DNA from: Paenibacillus albidus | GTDB lineage: Bacteria > Bacillota > Bacilli > Paenibacillales > Paenibacillaceae | DNA: 64,000 nt | Assembly: GCF_014644435.1 (NCBI RefSeq) | Contig: NZ_BMKR01000037.1 | Location: forward strand, 1-64,000 | Direction: 5' to 3' | Shown: piece by piece, positions 52,118-60,292 of the stretch | How the letters are laid out: every line of letters begins with the position of its first letter | Position numbering within the stretch: position 1 is the first letter of the stretch | The notes under the pieces: generated by a model | Database searches by the model: none | Told to the model about the DNA's origin: nothing | What the model saw: only the letters and a program-made list of their open reading frames with translations | Position numbers and translations under genes: made by a program

Positions 52118-52774
52118 TTAGACGGCAATGGCCTTCAAGTTAGGCGAGATCAGTAGCTCGGCCCCGGTTGCCTTTTGAACGTCTTCCACCGATAGACCCG
52201 GCGCAATTTCACTCAGCATTAGCCCTTTGCCTGGAATCACATCGATGACAGCCATTTCGGTTACAATGGTTTTCACAACATTGACAGCTGTCAGGGGCAG
52301 CTTGCAATTTTTTAATATTTTTGGTTTCCCATCTTTGTTCACATGGTCCATGGCTATAATGACACGCTTGGCCCCTACCACCAAATCCATAGCTCCCCCC
52401 ATGCCCGGCACTTTTTTTCCTGGAATCATCCAGCTTGCAAGGTTGCCGTTCTCATCAACTTCCAGGGCACCCAAAACAGTGATGTCCACATGCCCTCCAC
52501 GGATGATAGAGAATGAAAGGACACTGTCAAAATAGCAAGCTCCTGTCATGGTTGTAACGTAACTTCCGCCAGAATCAATACAATCGATATTTTCTTGTGC
52601 CTTTGTGGCTTTGGGGCCAACACCGAGGATTCCGTTCTCAGCCTGCAGCATAATATGAACATTAGCGGGAATATAGTCTACCGCCATGGTAGGCATGCCA
52701 ACACCCAGGTTGACCACATCGCCGTCTTTGAATTCCTGGGCGATTCTTCTCACAATGAATTCCCGGTTATTCAT
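52118..52774 (-). CDS. ctfB: 3-oxoacid (acetoacetate) CoA-transferase subunit B
   Basis: The catalytic subunit of a two-component CoA-transferase moving CoA between acetoacetyl-CoA and acetate, butyrate or succinate. The catalytic glutamate is Glu46 in QAENGILGVGP, and GMPTMAVDYIP and PGMGGAMDLVVGAKRVI are family blocks. At 218 residues it has normal length. It overlaps subunit A by eight bases. Together with adc and the thiolase upstream it forms a four-gene operon, so the likely job is to release acetoacetate from acetoacetyl-CoA. By sequence alone it could also be named scoB or atoA. Confidence 0.9.
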   Translation of the reverse strand: MNNREFIVRRIAQEFKDGDVVNLGVGMPTMAVDYIPANVHIMLQAENGILGVGPKATKAQENIDCIDSGGSYVTTMTGACYFDSVLSFSIIRGGHVDITVLGALEVDENGNLASWMIPGKKVPGMGGAMDLVVGAKRVIIAMDHVNKDGKPKILKNCKLPLTAVNVVKTIVTEMAVIDVIPGKGLMLSEIAPGLSVEDVQKATGAELLISPNLKAIAV

Positions 52775-53435
52775 GCGTATCCCCTACCTTTACAATGGCA
52801 TCAATAAATATTCCGGGTACGTTGACATGATTGGGATCAATCTCCCCGAGCTTTACATATGCATCTGTCTCGGCTACTACATAATCTGCCGCCATAGCCA
52901 TAACGAAATTGAAGTTGCGTGAGGAGCCGTTGATCACAAGATTCCCCGCTTCATCTGCCTTATGGGCTCTGATTAGCGCAACGTCTGCTTTGAGTGGCAG
53001 TTCGAGCAGATATTCCCTTCCGTCAATATCTATTTTCCGTTTGCCTTCCTCTACAATGGTACCTATACCTACAGGTGTTAAAACACCGCCCAAGCCCGCT
53101 CCTCCTGCACGTATTTTTTCTGCTAACGTGCCTTGCGGGAAGAGGCTCACCTCAGCTTCTTTGGTCATAAGGAGTCTTCCTGTTTCCGGATTGGAACCGA
53201 TATAGGATGCATAAATCCGCTTGACTCTGCCGCTTTTCACAAGCTTATATATAGATAATTCCGTGGTGCCAGTATCATTGGAGATAATGGAGAGATTATC
53301 GGCGGAATGGGTCTCGACAAGTGCACGCACCAAATGATCCGGGTGGCCTCCGGCCAGAAAACCGCCAACCATCACCGTGTCTCCGTCTTTGACCTTCTTA
53401 ACGGCGTCTTCTGCGGAGATTAATTTGTTATTCAT
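52767..53435 (-). CDS. ctfA: 3-oxoacid (acetoacetate) CoA-transferase subunit A
   Basis: The non-catalytic partner subunit of 222 residues. KDGDTVMVGGFLAGGHPDHLVRAL near the N-terminus and FPQGTLAEKIRAGGAGLGGVLTPVGIGT in the middle are signatures of the AtoD/ScoA/CtfA family. ATG 53435 follows AAGGAG; the in-frame extension to 53507 overlaps the adc gene and is not needed. Its 3' end overlaps ctfB. Confidence 0.9.
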   Translation of the reverse strand: MNNKLISAEDAVKKVKDGDTVMVGGFLAGGHPDHLVRALVETHSADNLSIISNDTGTTELSIYKLVKSGRVKRIYASYIGSNPETGRLLMTKEAEVSLFPQGTLAEKIRAGGAGLGGVLTPVGIGTIVEEGKRKIDIDGREYLLELPLKADVALIRAHKADEAGNLVINGSSRNFNFVMAMAADYVVAETDAYVKLGEIDPNHVNVPGIFIDAIVKVGDTHE

Positions 53436-53475
53436 AGTTTCTGACTCCTTGTACGTTTTATTTGAAAAAGCAAGT

Positions 53476-54216
53476 TTACTGGAGATAATCATGAATGACT
53501 CTTGCATATGGCAGCGTTAAATCGGCAATAAAATGTTTACCGCCGATATACGCCTTAACTGGAAAATCTGCCACAGGAGCATTGACATGGGGGATCAGGC
53601 TTAATCGGGCCGGCCCTGTCCAAGCGCCTTTTACGTTAATATTTTCGAGATTATACGCAACTAGCTGCGCAATTTTAGGGGTACCGTCAACATCGGGAAT
53701 TAATTTTAAATTCACTTGGGTTTTTGCGATGGCTCTAGCCGTGTCCTCTTCATCGAGAATGTTATGTTTGAAAGGCATGGTTCCCATGGCCACCAGGACA
53801 TGGTTATAATGCAAAGTACCGGTCAACGTCTCCGTGCCTTCAACACTCAGGCGGGGATTTGCCCATTTTTTGGGAAACCCCCAAATTTCACGTCCTCCAA
53901 GAATAGCAGGCGCGTTATCCAAATACATTTGGGCAACAAAATTGCAGGATTCCCCATGAAAGGTACACGGGATAACAATACCGCTCTCCTCATAATTTCC
54001 TAAACCGGATGAATCAGGCATCTTGATCCATTCATAAGAAACGGTATTGCTTCCATCCGGCTGTAGAGGTTCCGGGACCGCCTGTCTGATCGCAGCGGGG
54101 TCGGATTCATAAGTAATTATAAAAAATTCCCGGTCGATGAAGCGGTAGGGGGGACGCCCGTAACTGGCGCTGGCCGCAGGCATGGATTGCAGTGAAAGAA
54201 CCTCTTTTGGATTCAT
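53476..54216 (-). CDS. adc: Acetoacetate decarboxylase
   Basis: The enzyme that splits acetoacetate into acetone and CO2 through a Schiff base. It has 246 residues, as in Clostridium Adc. The catalytic lysine pair is in REIWGFPKKWANP (Lys116/Lys117, the first being the Schiff-base lysine), and RPPYRFIDREFFIITYESDP and ESCNFVAQMYLDN are family blocks. ATG 54216 has AGGAAGGGAG upstream at somewhat long spacing. It lies between the thiolase and the CoA-transferase genes, the same set of functions as the clostridial acetone route. Confidence 0.92.
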   Translation of the reverse strand: MNPKEVLSLQSMPAASASYGRPPYRFIDREFFIITYESDPAAIRQAVPEPLQPDGSNTVSYEWIKMPDSSGLGNYEESGIVIPCTFHGESCNFVAQMYLDNAPAILGGREIWGFPKKWANPRLSVEGTETLTGTLHYNHVLVAMGTMPFKHNILDEEDTARAIAKTQVNLKLIPDVDGTPKIAQLVAYNLENINVKGAWTGPARLSLIPHVNAPVADFPVKAYIGGKHFIADLTLPYARVIHDYLQ

Positions 54217-54250
54217 AACGATCTTGATCTCCCTTCCTGTTAGATGTGTG

Positions 54251-55435
54251 TTAGATGAGTGCATTCTCAACCAGCATCGCGATTCCCATCCCTGTTCCGA
54301 TGCATAAACTGGCTATGCCGTAACGCGAAGAGCTCCGTACCATTTCATGCACCAACGTAACCAATATCCTAGCTCCGCTTGCACCGACAGGATGTCCGAT
54401 CGCAATTGCGCCGCCATTGACATTCACCTTCTCCGAGTTGATCCCAAGCTCTTTCAATACCGCTAATGCTTGTGCAGCGAAGGCTTCATTAATCTCAAAC
54501 AGATCGATGGCATCAAGGGGGATTCCCTGGTCCTTAAGAAGTGACGAAATGGCTCTCACCGGACCCATCCCCATATATGCAGGGTCAACACCAACAAGTG
54601 AATAACCCTTGATATAGGCTAACGGTTGTACCGCATGTTCCTTGCATTTGTCTTCCGACATAACAAGTACAGCCGCCGCTCCATCATTAATCCCCGAGGC
54701 ATTTCCGGCAGTAACCGATCCGTTTTCCTTAAATGCAGGTTTTAAATTAGAAAGTTTTTCTTTGCTTACATCTCCTCTTACATGTTCGTCCTCCGAGAAC
54801 CAAATATTCGCTTTTTTGGTTTTGGTCATAATGGGAACAATCTGCTCTGCAAAAACCTGCTTATTTTTTGCTTCTATGGCCTTGATCTGACTTCCATAGG
54901 CAAATTCATCCTGCTCAAGTCTTGAAATGTTATATTTCCCGGCAATGTTTTCTGCGGTAATTCCCATATGATATTTATTGATGGGACACGTAAGGCCGTC
55001 GGCTACCACGGTGTCTATCAATTCACTATTGCCAAGCTTGTAGCCATTTCGTGCATTCCTTAGCACATAAGGGGCGTTCGACATGCTCTCCATACCTCCA
55101 GCCAAGAGGATGCTGCCTTGTTCTGCCAAAATAGAGTTGTAAGCTAAAGCGACGGCATGGAGCCCTGAACCGCAAACTGTGTTTATTGTTGATGCAGGCA
55201 CATCAATGGGGATGCCGGCTTTTAGTGCCGCCTGTCTGGCAGGATTTTGGCCAGTACCCGCTTGAAGGACATTTCCTAAATAAATCTGATCAATCAATGC
55301 AGGCTCTAATTGGCTTTGCTGAAGGCAGGCTGTCATCACGTTTGCTCCCAATTCTGTAGCGCTTAGTGTTGAAAGTCCGTTGTTAAAAGAACCCACAGCT
55401 GTCCTTAATGGGCTTACCAATGCAACTTTTTTCAC
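54251..55435 (-). CDS. thlA: Acetyl-CoA acetyltransferase (thiolase)
   Basis: A biosynthetic thiolase of 394 residues, condensing two acetyl-CoA to acetoacetyl-CoA. The acyl-carrying Cys88 is in NTVCGSGLHA, His in GGAIAIGHPVGASG, and the second catalytic Cys in SLCIGTGMG, where the usual CxGGG is CIGTG, a small deviation. NEAFAAQALA is also present. The start is GTG 55435 behind GTGAGG. First gene of the thlA-adc-ctfA-ctfB operon, spaced 34, 40 and -8 bases apart. Confidence 0.92.
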   Translation of the reverse strand: MKKVALVSPLRTAVGSFNNGLSTLSATELGANVMTACLQQSQLEPALIDQIYLGNVLQAGTGQNPARQAALKAGIPIDVPASTINTVCGSGLHAVALAYNSILAEQGSILLAGGMESMSNAPYVLRNARNGYKLGNSELIDTVVADGLTCPINKYHMGITAENIAGKYNISRLEQDEFAYGSQIKAIEAKNKQVFAEQIVPIMTKTKKANIWFSEDEHVRGDVSKEKLSNLKPAFKENGSVTAGNASGINDGAAAVLVMSEDKCKEHAVQPLAYIKGYSLVGVDPAYMGMGPVRAISSLLKDQGIPLDAIDLFEINEAFAAQALAVLKELGINSEKVNVNGGAIAIGHPVGASGARILVTLVHEMVRSSSRYGIASLCIGTGMGIAMLVENALI

Positions 55436-55440
55436 AAAAC

Positions 55441-55750
55441 CTCACATTCCTTTCACTTTGTTTAAGAAACCATACTTACATGCGGGTATTTATCACGGTG
55501 TATGAGAGAGTGAGCGTTACGGTTTGATCGCCTTCCTCCGTCCTCGTATTTGGTATTTTTTAACATATTCATCGTAAGTCTAACGTGCATTTTACTCAAC
55601 GTCCAAATAATTACATAAATTCCCATATGAATAGATATAAGGCCTTGTATACTCACATAATGAAATCGTTCTATCATTTCCTTAGAAATTCTGGTTATTT
55701 ATGGATATTTCTGAAAAATGAATGAAAACATACAAAAAGAGTTCACATCG
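55441..55750. other. Upstream region of the acetone operon
   Basis: About 300 AT-rich bases with no convincing gene; a 71-codon minus-strand frame (55677-55462) has no ribosome site and no recognisable similarity. It must hold the promoter of the thlA operon. No clear palindromic operator was seen. Confidence 0.45.
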
Positions 55751-55751
55751 A

Positions 55752-55795
55752 AAAACGCCTCCGGCAGTTAATCTGGGCTGGAGGCGTTTCTCATA
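55752..55795 (-). terminator. Terminator after the ketopantoate-reductase-like gene
   Basis: On the minus strand AAACGCCTCC and GGAGGCGTTTTTC form a perfect ten-base stem around a 17-base loop, followed by T. It lies about 100 bases after the gene's stop. Confidence 0.85.
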
Positions 55796-55890
55796 GATAT
55801 GTTCGCTGTTACCATAAAATAAACAAGAAGTGATTCAAAATCAATCGGGTATGAATCGATCCCACTCTTACTTTCTCTTCGGCGCTGATG

Positions 55891-56772
55891 TCATTGTCGA
55901 ACAGATAGTTTTTTATGAAAATCCTCATCCAATAACATTATTTCTGCTTTTTTGCTGACAGCCTGGTTTCCAAGCTTAACATCAATGATAAAATCATCGC
56001 TCAGCATCTGGCGGTATCGGGATATAATATCTTCTTCAGGCAATTCACCCATTAACTTCGTTTCGGGCGGGATTACCGGAATTCCGGCTTGCGCTACCAG
56101 ATGAATATTTTGTTTAATATCTGCGGCAACCTTGCTTAGAGTGCTCTCACTTCTTGCTGTCTCTATATCCACCATTCCGTCGTTCGTATAGAGATGTTTG
56201 TTCACTACAGCGAGCGCAGCATGCGAAACATGGAATGCTTGAATGTCTTTTTGTATTTCATAAGGCAAATCAGCTGTTTCAAATATTTGGGCAAGCCCCG
56301 TCACTCTTTCAGTCAATTGTCCATTTATTTCACCAAAAAAAGTTTTGGAACCGAATTGGGCGTATAGAACACCGTCTTTGATGTCTCCACCTGCACCCGG
56401 GAATCCTGGAAGTAAACGATCACCCACGATTTCAAGCCAGCGGTCGTATCCCACGGTGTTGCTCAAGGTGATTATTGTTTTGCTCTGATTATTCTTGATC
56501 GCAGACAGGGCAGATTCTGCCTGATCATAGCGCACAGGAACAAAGATGAAATCGTAGGTATCGTCGCTCGCAAGCTTTTCTATCGTCTTGATAGATATTT
56601 GCTGTATCGTCCCATTATCGTTATATTGCAGCCCATCCGTTTTAAGCGAATCCAGCCTCTTTCCCCGGGCAAGCAATGTGACGTCCAGTCCTGACTGTGC
56701 AAATCTGAGTGCGTATAAACTGCCAATCACACCGGCGCCAACTATCAAAAGTCTATTTTGTTTAATGTTCAA
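55891..56772 (-). CDS. Ketopantoate reductase family protein (PanE/ApbA-like)
   Basis: A 293-residue NADPH-dependent reductase family member. The Rossmann motif LLIVGAGVIGSLYALRFAQSG opens the protein, and the C-terminal helical domain has GIPVIPPE. Typical PanE Lys and Glu catalytic positions could not be placed with certainty, and the local context (a divergent TetR gene, no pan genes) suggests a role other than pantothenate synthesis. The start is TTG 56772 after AAGGAAGGA. A perfect palindrome in the shared promoter region points to control by the divergent TetR. Confidence 0.82.
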   Translation of the reverse strand: MNIKQNRLLIVGAGVIGSLYALRFAQSGLDVTLLARGKRLDSLKTDGLQYNDNGTIQQISIKTIEKLASDDTYDFIFVPVRYDQAESALSAIKNNQSKTIITLSNTVGYDRWLEIVGDRLLPGFPGAGGDIKDGVLYAQFGSKTFFGEINGQLTERVTGLAQIFETADLPYEIQKDIQAFHVSHAALAVVNKHLYTNDGMVDIETARSESTLSKVAADIKQNIHLVAQAGIPVIPPETKLMGELPEEDIISRYRQMLSDDFIIDVKLGNQAVSKKAEIMLLDEDFHKKLSVRQ

Positions 56773-56832
56773 TACTATCCTTCCTTTCAGCTAACTATCA
56801 CAGTTTGTTTAAGCAACACCTGTCTGATACGA

Positions 56833-56851
56833 TAATAGTATGGTACTATTA
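56833..56851. promoter_or_regulatory. Palindromic operator between panE-like and tetR genes
   Basis: A perfect inverted repeat, TAATAGTA-TGG-TACTATTA, lies between the two divergent starts. It is the best candidate binding site for the TetR protein encoded at 56933. Confidence 0.75.
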
Positions 56852-56932
56852 CGATTTCAATCAGCAGAGTAAAGAAAAAGTTGCATAGACAACACATTTA
56901 GATATCTGATGTTTAATGAGGGAGGTATGGAT

Positions 56933-57502
56933 ATGGCAAATCTGGAAGATCCAAGAGTATTGCGCACACGACAGTTAATTAGGGAAGCATTCAGAGATTT
57001 GTTGCGGTATAAAGGATTTGATGCAATTACCATAAAAGATATAGCACAGAGAGCTACCATTAACCGTGCCACCTTCTATGCCCATTATGAAGATAAATAC
57101 GCTTTGCTGGAGAAAATTACAGAACAGGCTTTTCAAGAGATGATTCCTGAGCAAGTGGTGAAAGCGCAGGAGTTCACAGATGAAGTATGCACACAGTTGA
57201 TCTTACTGACACATAACTACATCGTAGATTTTTATCAGGTATGCAGAATGGACTCCAAATCTATTGATACGCTTGTTCATGAAAAGGTAAAAAAGATGCT
57301 GCAGCAAATGATCGAAAGCATAATTTTGAACGGGGATATTCAGCGTATGGCAGACCGCCATCATACCAAGGTCATTTCGGCTATGACAGGTTCAGCGATC
57401 TATAGTGCTGCGCATTATTGGTTTATGAGCGGAGAAAAAGATCGAACCGATCTACTTGTAGATACTGTCCGCTCCTACGTAATGAACGGTTTACGGCTCT
57501 GA
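56933..57502 (+). CDS. TetR-family transcriptional regulator
   Basis: A 189-residue regulator. The DNA-binding domain is EAFRDLLRYKGFDAITIKDIAQRATINRATFYAHYEDKYALLEKI; the C-terminal domain, with SAIYSAAHYWFMSG, is of the TetR_C group seen in DhaS-like regulators. ATG 56933 follows GAGGGAGG at seven bases; the ATG at 56909 precedes that site. Divergent from the ketopantoate-reductase-like gene, which it probably represses through the 56833-56851 palindrome. Confidence 0.88.
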   Translation: MANLEDPRVLRTRQLIREAFRDLLRYKGFDAITIKDIAQRATINRATFYAHYEDKYALLEKITEQAFQEMIPEQVVKAQEFTDEVCTQLILLTHNYIVDFYQVCRMDSKSIDTLVHEKVKKMLQQMIESIILNGDIQRMADRHHTKVISAMTGSAIYSAAHYWFMSGEKDRTDLLVDTVRSYVMNGLRL

Positions 57503-57528
57503 TCGAAACTGCATTGTATTGTTACCAG

Positions 57529-57568
57529 AAAAAAAGAGCCGCAGATACTTCTCCTGGGCTCTTTTCTA
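57529..57568 (+). terminator. Terminator after tetR
   Basis: AAAAGAGCC and GGGCTCTTTT form a nine- to ten-base stem around a loop, followed by CTAT. It lies 30 bases after the gene. Confidence 0.8.
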
Positions 57569-57602
57569 TCAATCTGAATAATTACTTCATGTATACATCT
57601 TA

Positions 57603-57790
57603 TTAAAACACCTTCTTCTTTCCCCGCTCATTAATCAGTATCTGCACCGACTCCTTGAACCTGAGCGCATGCACAATCTCCCGCTCCCGCAGGAACTTGA
57701 GGCTGTCCTGCAGATCCACGTCAAGTTCTAAAAATACACAAGCAAAGCTTCGCGGAGTTAGATAGATACTCCCCGCATGTCCTCAAGCCA
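57603..57790 (-). pseudogene. CotJC remnant with internal deletion
   Basis: The minus-strand C-terminus, DVDLQDSLKFLREREIVHAL followed by RFKESVQILINERGKKK and a stop at 57603, is the end of a CotJC-type manganese-catalase coat protein. The codons LEDM of its middle part remain at 57775-57790, but the ~70 residues between are deleted and the frame is broken. It lies after the tetR gene exactly as the remnant at 49.3 kb lies after its tetR tail. Confidence 0.65.
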
Positions 57791-57931
57791 ACGGAACTGT
57801 AAAAAAATCATATTTATATCGATAAAGGAGTTTCAATCTAAAGTGTTCAGTATGGTATGAATAATACTTGTTAATTTCCTTTGCTCCGTTGCTGTTTTTA
57901 CCATCGTTCGCAGTCCTAACCAGGCATTCAT
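57775..57931. repeat. 157-base duplication, copy 2 (of 49325-49481)
   Basis: The intact-side copy, covering the last ~33 codons of the tetR gene (57833) and part of the cotJC remnant. Gap-free match to copy 1 with about 12 differences. Confidence 0.88.
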
Positions 57932-58405
57932 CAGATAATGAGAAATGGCCTCAGGCTCCAGTGAAGCTCTAAGCTCTCCTCTTTGCTGACCAGTTTGAAT
58001 GAGGTCATATAACAACTTCTCAGTTATTGAATAGCTCTCTTCCACAAGGAATGCAACCTCCGGATCGATTACTCCCAGCTCAACACCTGAATTAACTATA
58101 AAGCATCCTAGAGGTTCTCCTTCTTTCTTTATCGAGGACTCCAGAAATCGGCGGATTAATTCCTTTACCGGTTCTTGCTTTTCAACTAACAATCTCAATT
58201 TCTTGTTTTGAATAGACTTATACCGTTGGAGTGCCTTCATATACAAAGCGTGCTTATCGCCAAAAGTATCATAGATACTTCTTCTGTGGATTCCCATAAA
58301 ATCTACTAAATCTTGCATGGAAGTTTTCTCATAACCTTGCATCCAAAACAGCTGTATCGCTTTATCTAACACTTCATTAATTTCAAATTCTTTGGTTCTT
58401 CCCAA
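57833..58405 (-). CDS. TetR-family repressor of the aldo/keto reductase module
   Basis: A 190-residue regulator. RTKEFEINEVLDKAIQLFWMQGYEKTSMQDLVDFMGIHRRSIYDTFGDKHALYMKAL is the helix-turn-helix domain, and GEPLGCFIVNSGVE the conserved Cys block of this TetR subgroup. It is a clear paralogue of the protein at 62335 (same GIHRRS-YDTFGDKH motif). TTG 58405 follows GAGGTG. It lies directly downstream of the aldo/keto reductase gene, and a perfect palindrome upstream of that gene is its likely site. Confidence 0.88.
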   Translation of the reverse strand: MGRTKEFEINEVLDKAIQLFWMQGYEKTSMQDLVDFMGIHRRSIYDTFGDKHALYMKALQRYKSIQNKKLRLLVEKQEPVKELIRRFLESSIKKEGEPLGCFIVNSGVELGVIDPEVAFLVEESYSITEKLLYDLIQTGQQRGELRASLEPEAISHYLMNAWLGLRTMVKTATEQRKLTSIIHTILNTLD

Positions 58406-58437
58406 TGTAATCACCTCAAGCAATCATTATACCTTTA

Positions 58438-58563
58438 TGTAAACGATCCGCAAACCAAAGTGTAAATTGCAAATAAAATCAAGCGGGGTGCTTGATTTTA
58501 TTCTTCACATGCATTAACGATGCTTAACGAAGGATTCTTTGCTTGTCTGCTTGTAACCAACCT
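58438..58563. repeat. 126-base duplication, copy 2 (of 51063-51188), with terminator
   Basis: Covers the tetR upstream region, the perfect hairpin AATAAAATCAAGC/GCTTGATTTTATT (58472-58502), which should terminate the aldo/keto reductase transcript, and the last codons of that gene. Confidence 0.87.
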
Positions 58564-59561
58564 GGGGTCCATCCTTTTTCCATTGCATCTAGAGTAACTC
58601 CAGGTGGGACAATTACATCGATTGCATCCAGGATATCGTTGCTTAATCTTATGTCATTACCCTTTAAGGTTTCCCGGAGTTGCCCGATTGTTCTAGCCCC
58701 AACAATTGCTGAAGTAATGGAAGAATGAGCTTGCGTGAATGCCATAGCAAGATGTGGCAAAGTCAATCCTGCCTCAGCTGCCAGCGTTTGGAGTTTGGCT
58801 ATGGCTTCAAACTTGCTGCGGTTTTCTTCCCGATTAGGGTCAACAATCGATTGCAAACTTCCCGCAAAGGTGGCTGCTCTTGAATCGGTGGAGACAGCTT
58901 CTCCAAAACGGTATTTACCAGTTAATAGACCTCCCGAAAGTGGGCTCCAAACCAAAACACCCATTCCGTATTTCGCTGTGGCAGCAAGTAAATCGAATTC
59001 GATACTGCGGTTTAAAATGGAATATGGGGATTGCTCAGAGACAAACCGTGCTACATTTTTTCGTTCGCTTGCCCATTGAGCCTCTGTAACTTGCCAGGCC
59101 TGAAAATTGGATGTGCCAATATAGCGAATCTTCCCTTCGCTGACCAGATCCGTAAGTACGCCAAGCGTTTCTTCTATATCGGTATTAAGATCAGGCTGAT
59201 GTAGTTGATACAGATCGATATAATCGGTTTGCAGCCTTCTCAAACTATCCTCTACTGCTCGTTTAATCCAATATTTTGAATTTCCAGATTGATTCTGTCC
59301 ACCCCCCATGGGCATACCGCCTTTAGTGGCCAGAATGACATTTTGTCTGCGTCCTTTTAGTAATTCACCTAAAATTTCTTCTGCCTGACCACTTGAATAG
59401 ACATCCGCCGTATCAATTAGGTTAATGCCTCCAGCCAAAGCTTCATCCAGAATGGGGGCACAGTCCTTCTCCGTATTATTTCCCCAAAAACCAAATGTAC
59501 CTGTACCCAATACAAAACTGCTTACTTTAAGACCCGTATGACCTAATACACGATATTCCAC
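58524..59561 (-). CDS. Aldo/keto reductase
   Basis: A 345-residue NADPH-dependent aldehyde/ketone reductase. The catalytic tetrad is Asp50 and Tyr55 (LIDTADVYSSGQAEE), Lys80 (LATKGG) and His in YQLHQPD. PLSGGLLTGKYRFGE and AIVGARTIGQLRE are cofactor segments. It is only distantly similar to the other aldo/keto reductase at 24 kb. GTG 59561 is preferred, giving the family start MEYRVLG, nine bases after AGAAGGGA. A TAGAATGATCATTCTA palindrome lies 30 bases upstream. The gene order SDR - AKR - TetR on the minus strand is repeated, ruined, at 49-52 kb. Confidence 0.9.
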   Translation of the reverse strand: MEYRVLGHTGLKVSSFVLGTGTFGFWGNNTEKDCAPILDEALAGGINLIDTADVYSSGQAEEILGELLKGRRQNVILATKGGMPMGGGQNQSGNSKYWIKRAVEDSLRRLQTDYIDLYQLHQPDLNTDIEETLGVLTDLVSEGKIRYIGTSNFQAWQVTEAQWASERKNVARFVSEQSPYSILNRSIEFDLLAATAKYGMGVLVWSPLSGGLLTGKYRFGEAVSTDSRAATFAGSLQSIVDPNREENRSKFEAIAKLQTLAAEAGLTLPHLAMAFTQAHSSITSAIVGARTIGQLRETLKGNDIRLSNDILDAIDVIVPPGVTLDAMEKGWTPGWLQADKQRILR

Positions 59562-59590
59562 GTACAACATTCCCTTCTTAAATGATTTTT

Positions 59591-59606
59591 TAGAATGATC
59601 ATTCTA
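59591..59606. promoter_or_regulatory. Perfect 16-base palindrome before the aldo/keto reductase
   Basis: TAGAATGATCATTCTA is a perfect palindrome 30 bases upstream of the GTG start. TetR-type operators are of this kind; the regulator encoded at 57833 is the obvious candidate. Confidence 0.75.
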
Positions 59607-59608
59607 TT

Positions 59609-60105
59609 TTAGTTAATCATATAGTTTCGCAACCCAGACATGGCTATACCTGAATTTCCAAACATAGGGCTCGGACTCATTGCTGAAAGATCGCTCGTAA
59701 AAAGAAGTGCCCCTTCTCCTCGTTCAGTCATGTCTGGAATGACTTGTCTTGCTGAATTAATGGCTCCAATTACAACATTGTTGAAAATTCGAAGTGCGCT
59801 CTCATCCGTCGTATCCAGTACAGAAGTCGTAGGAACACTACCACTATGTGGGCTAAACTCCATGACATCTATTGTACCGAATGTACTCTTAATATCTTGA
59901 AAAGCCCTGGTAAGCTGTATTTTGTCTGTAATGTCGGCAGCAAAACCCTGAGCTTCGATACCAATCCTGTCCAGCTGCTCAGCATATGATCCAGCTTCTC
60001 CTGTGTTCTTGAAACCATAGCGATACGGAATCCGTGTCTTCCAAAAATTTTGGCCAGTGAGAAGCCCAGACCTGGTCCTGCACCGATGATAACCATTGTT
60101 TTCAA
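59609..60105 (-). pseudogene. Short-chain dehydrogenase, frameshifted and truncated
   Basis: The first frame (from TTG 60105) begins MKTMVIIGAGPGLGFSLAKIFGRHGFRIAMVSRTQEKLD, a complete SDR cofactor site. The DNA then shifts frame near 59990: the next frame reads AEQLDRIGIEAQGFAADITD and continues to EFSPHSG. The second visible piece (59863-59609) has NNVVIGAINSARQVIPDM and ALLFTSDLSAM but ends at GLRNYMIN, before the catalytic Tyr-Lys pair. One frameshift plus a 3' deletion. It is the SDR of the tetR/aldo-keto reductase module. Confidence 0.8.
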
Positions 60106-60292
60106 TTCATATTCACCTTCTTTCAAGACAATATTAAGTCCGGCTTTTGAGGATACTAATTCCCCACAACCCGATGATTTGCAGATAAATTCATGGCGTA
60201 CAATTTTTCAGTTGTACGCCATTTTTAAGCATTACTGTCCATTGGTAAAATAACTGTCTTTGAAACATTGACTTTCTTGATACAGCCTATAC

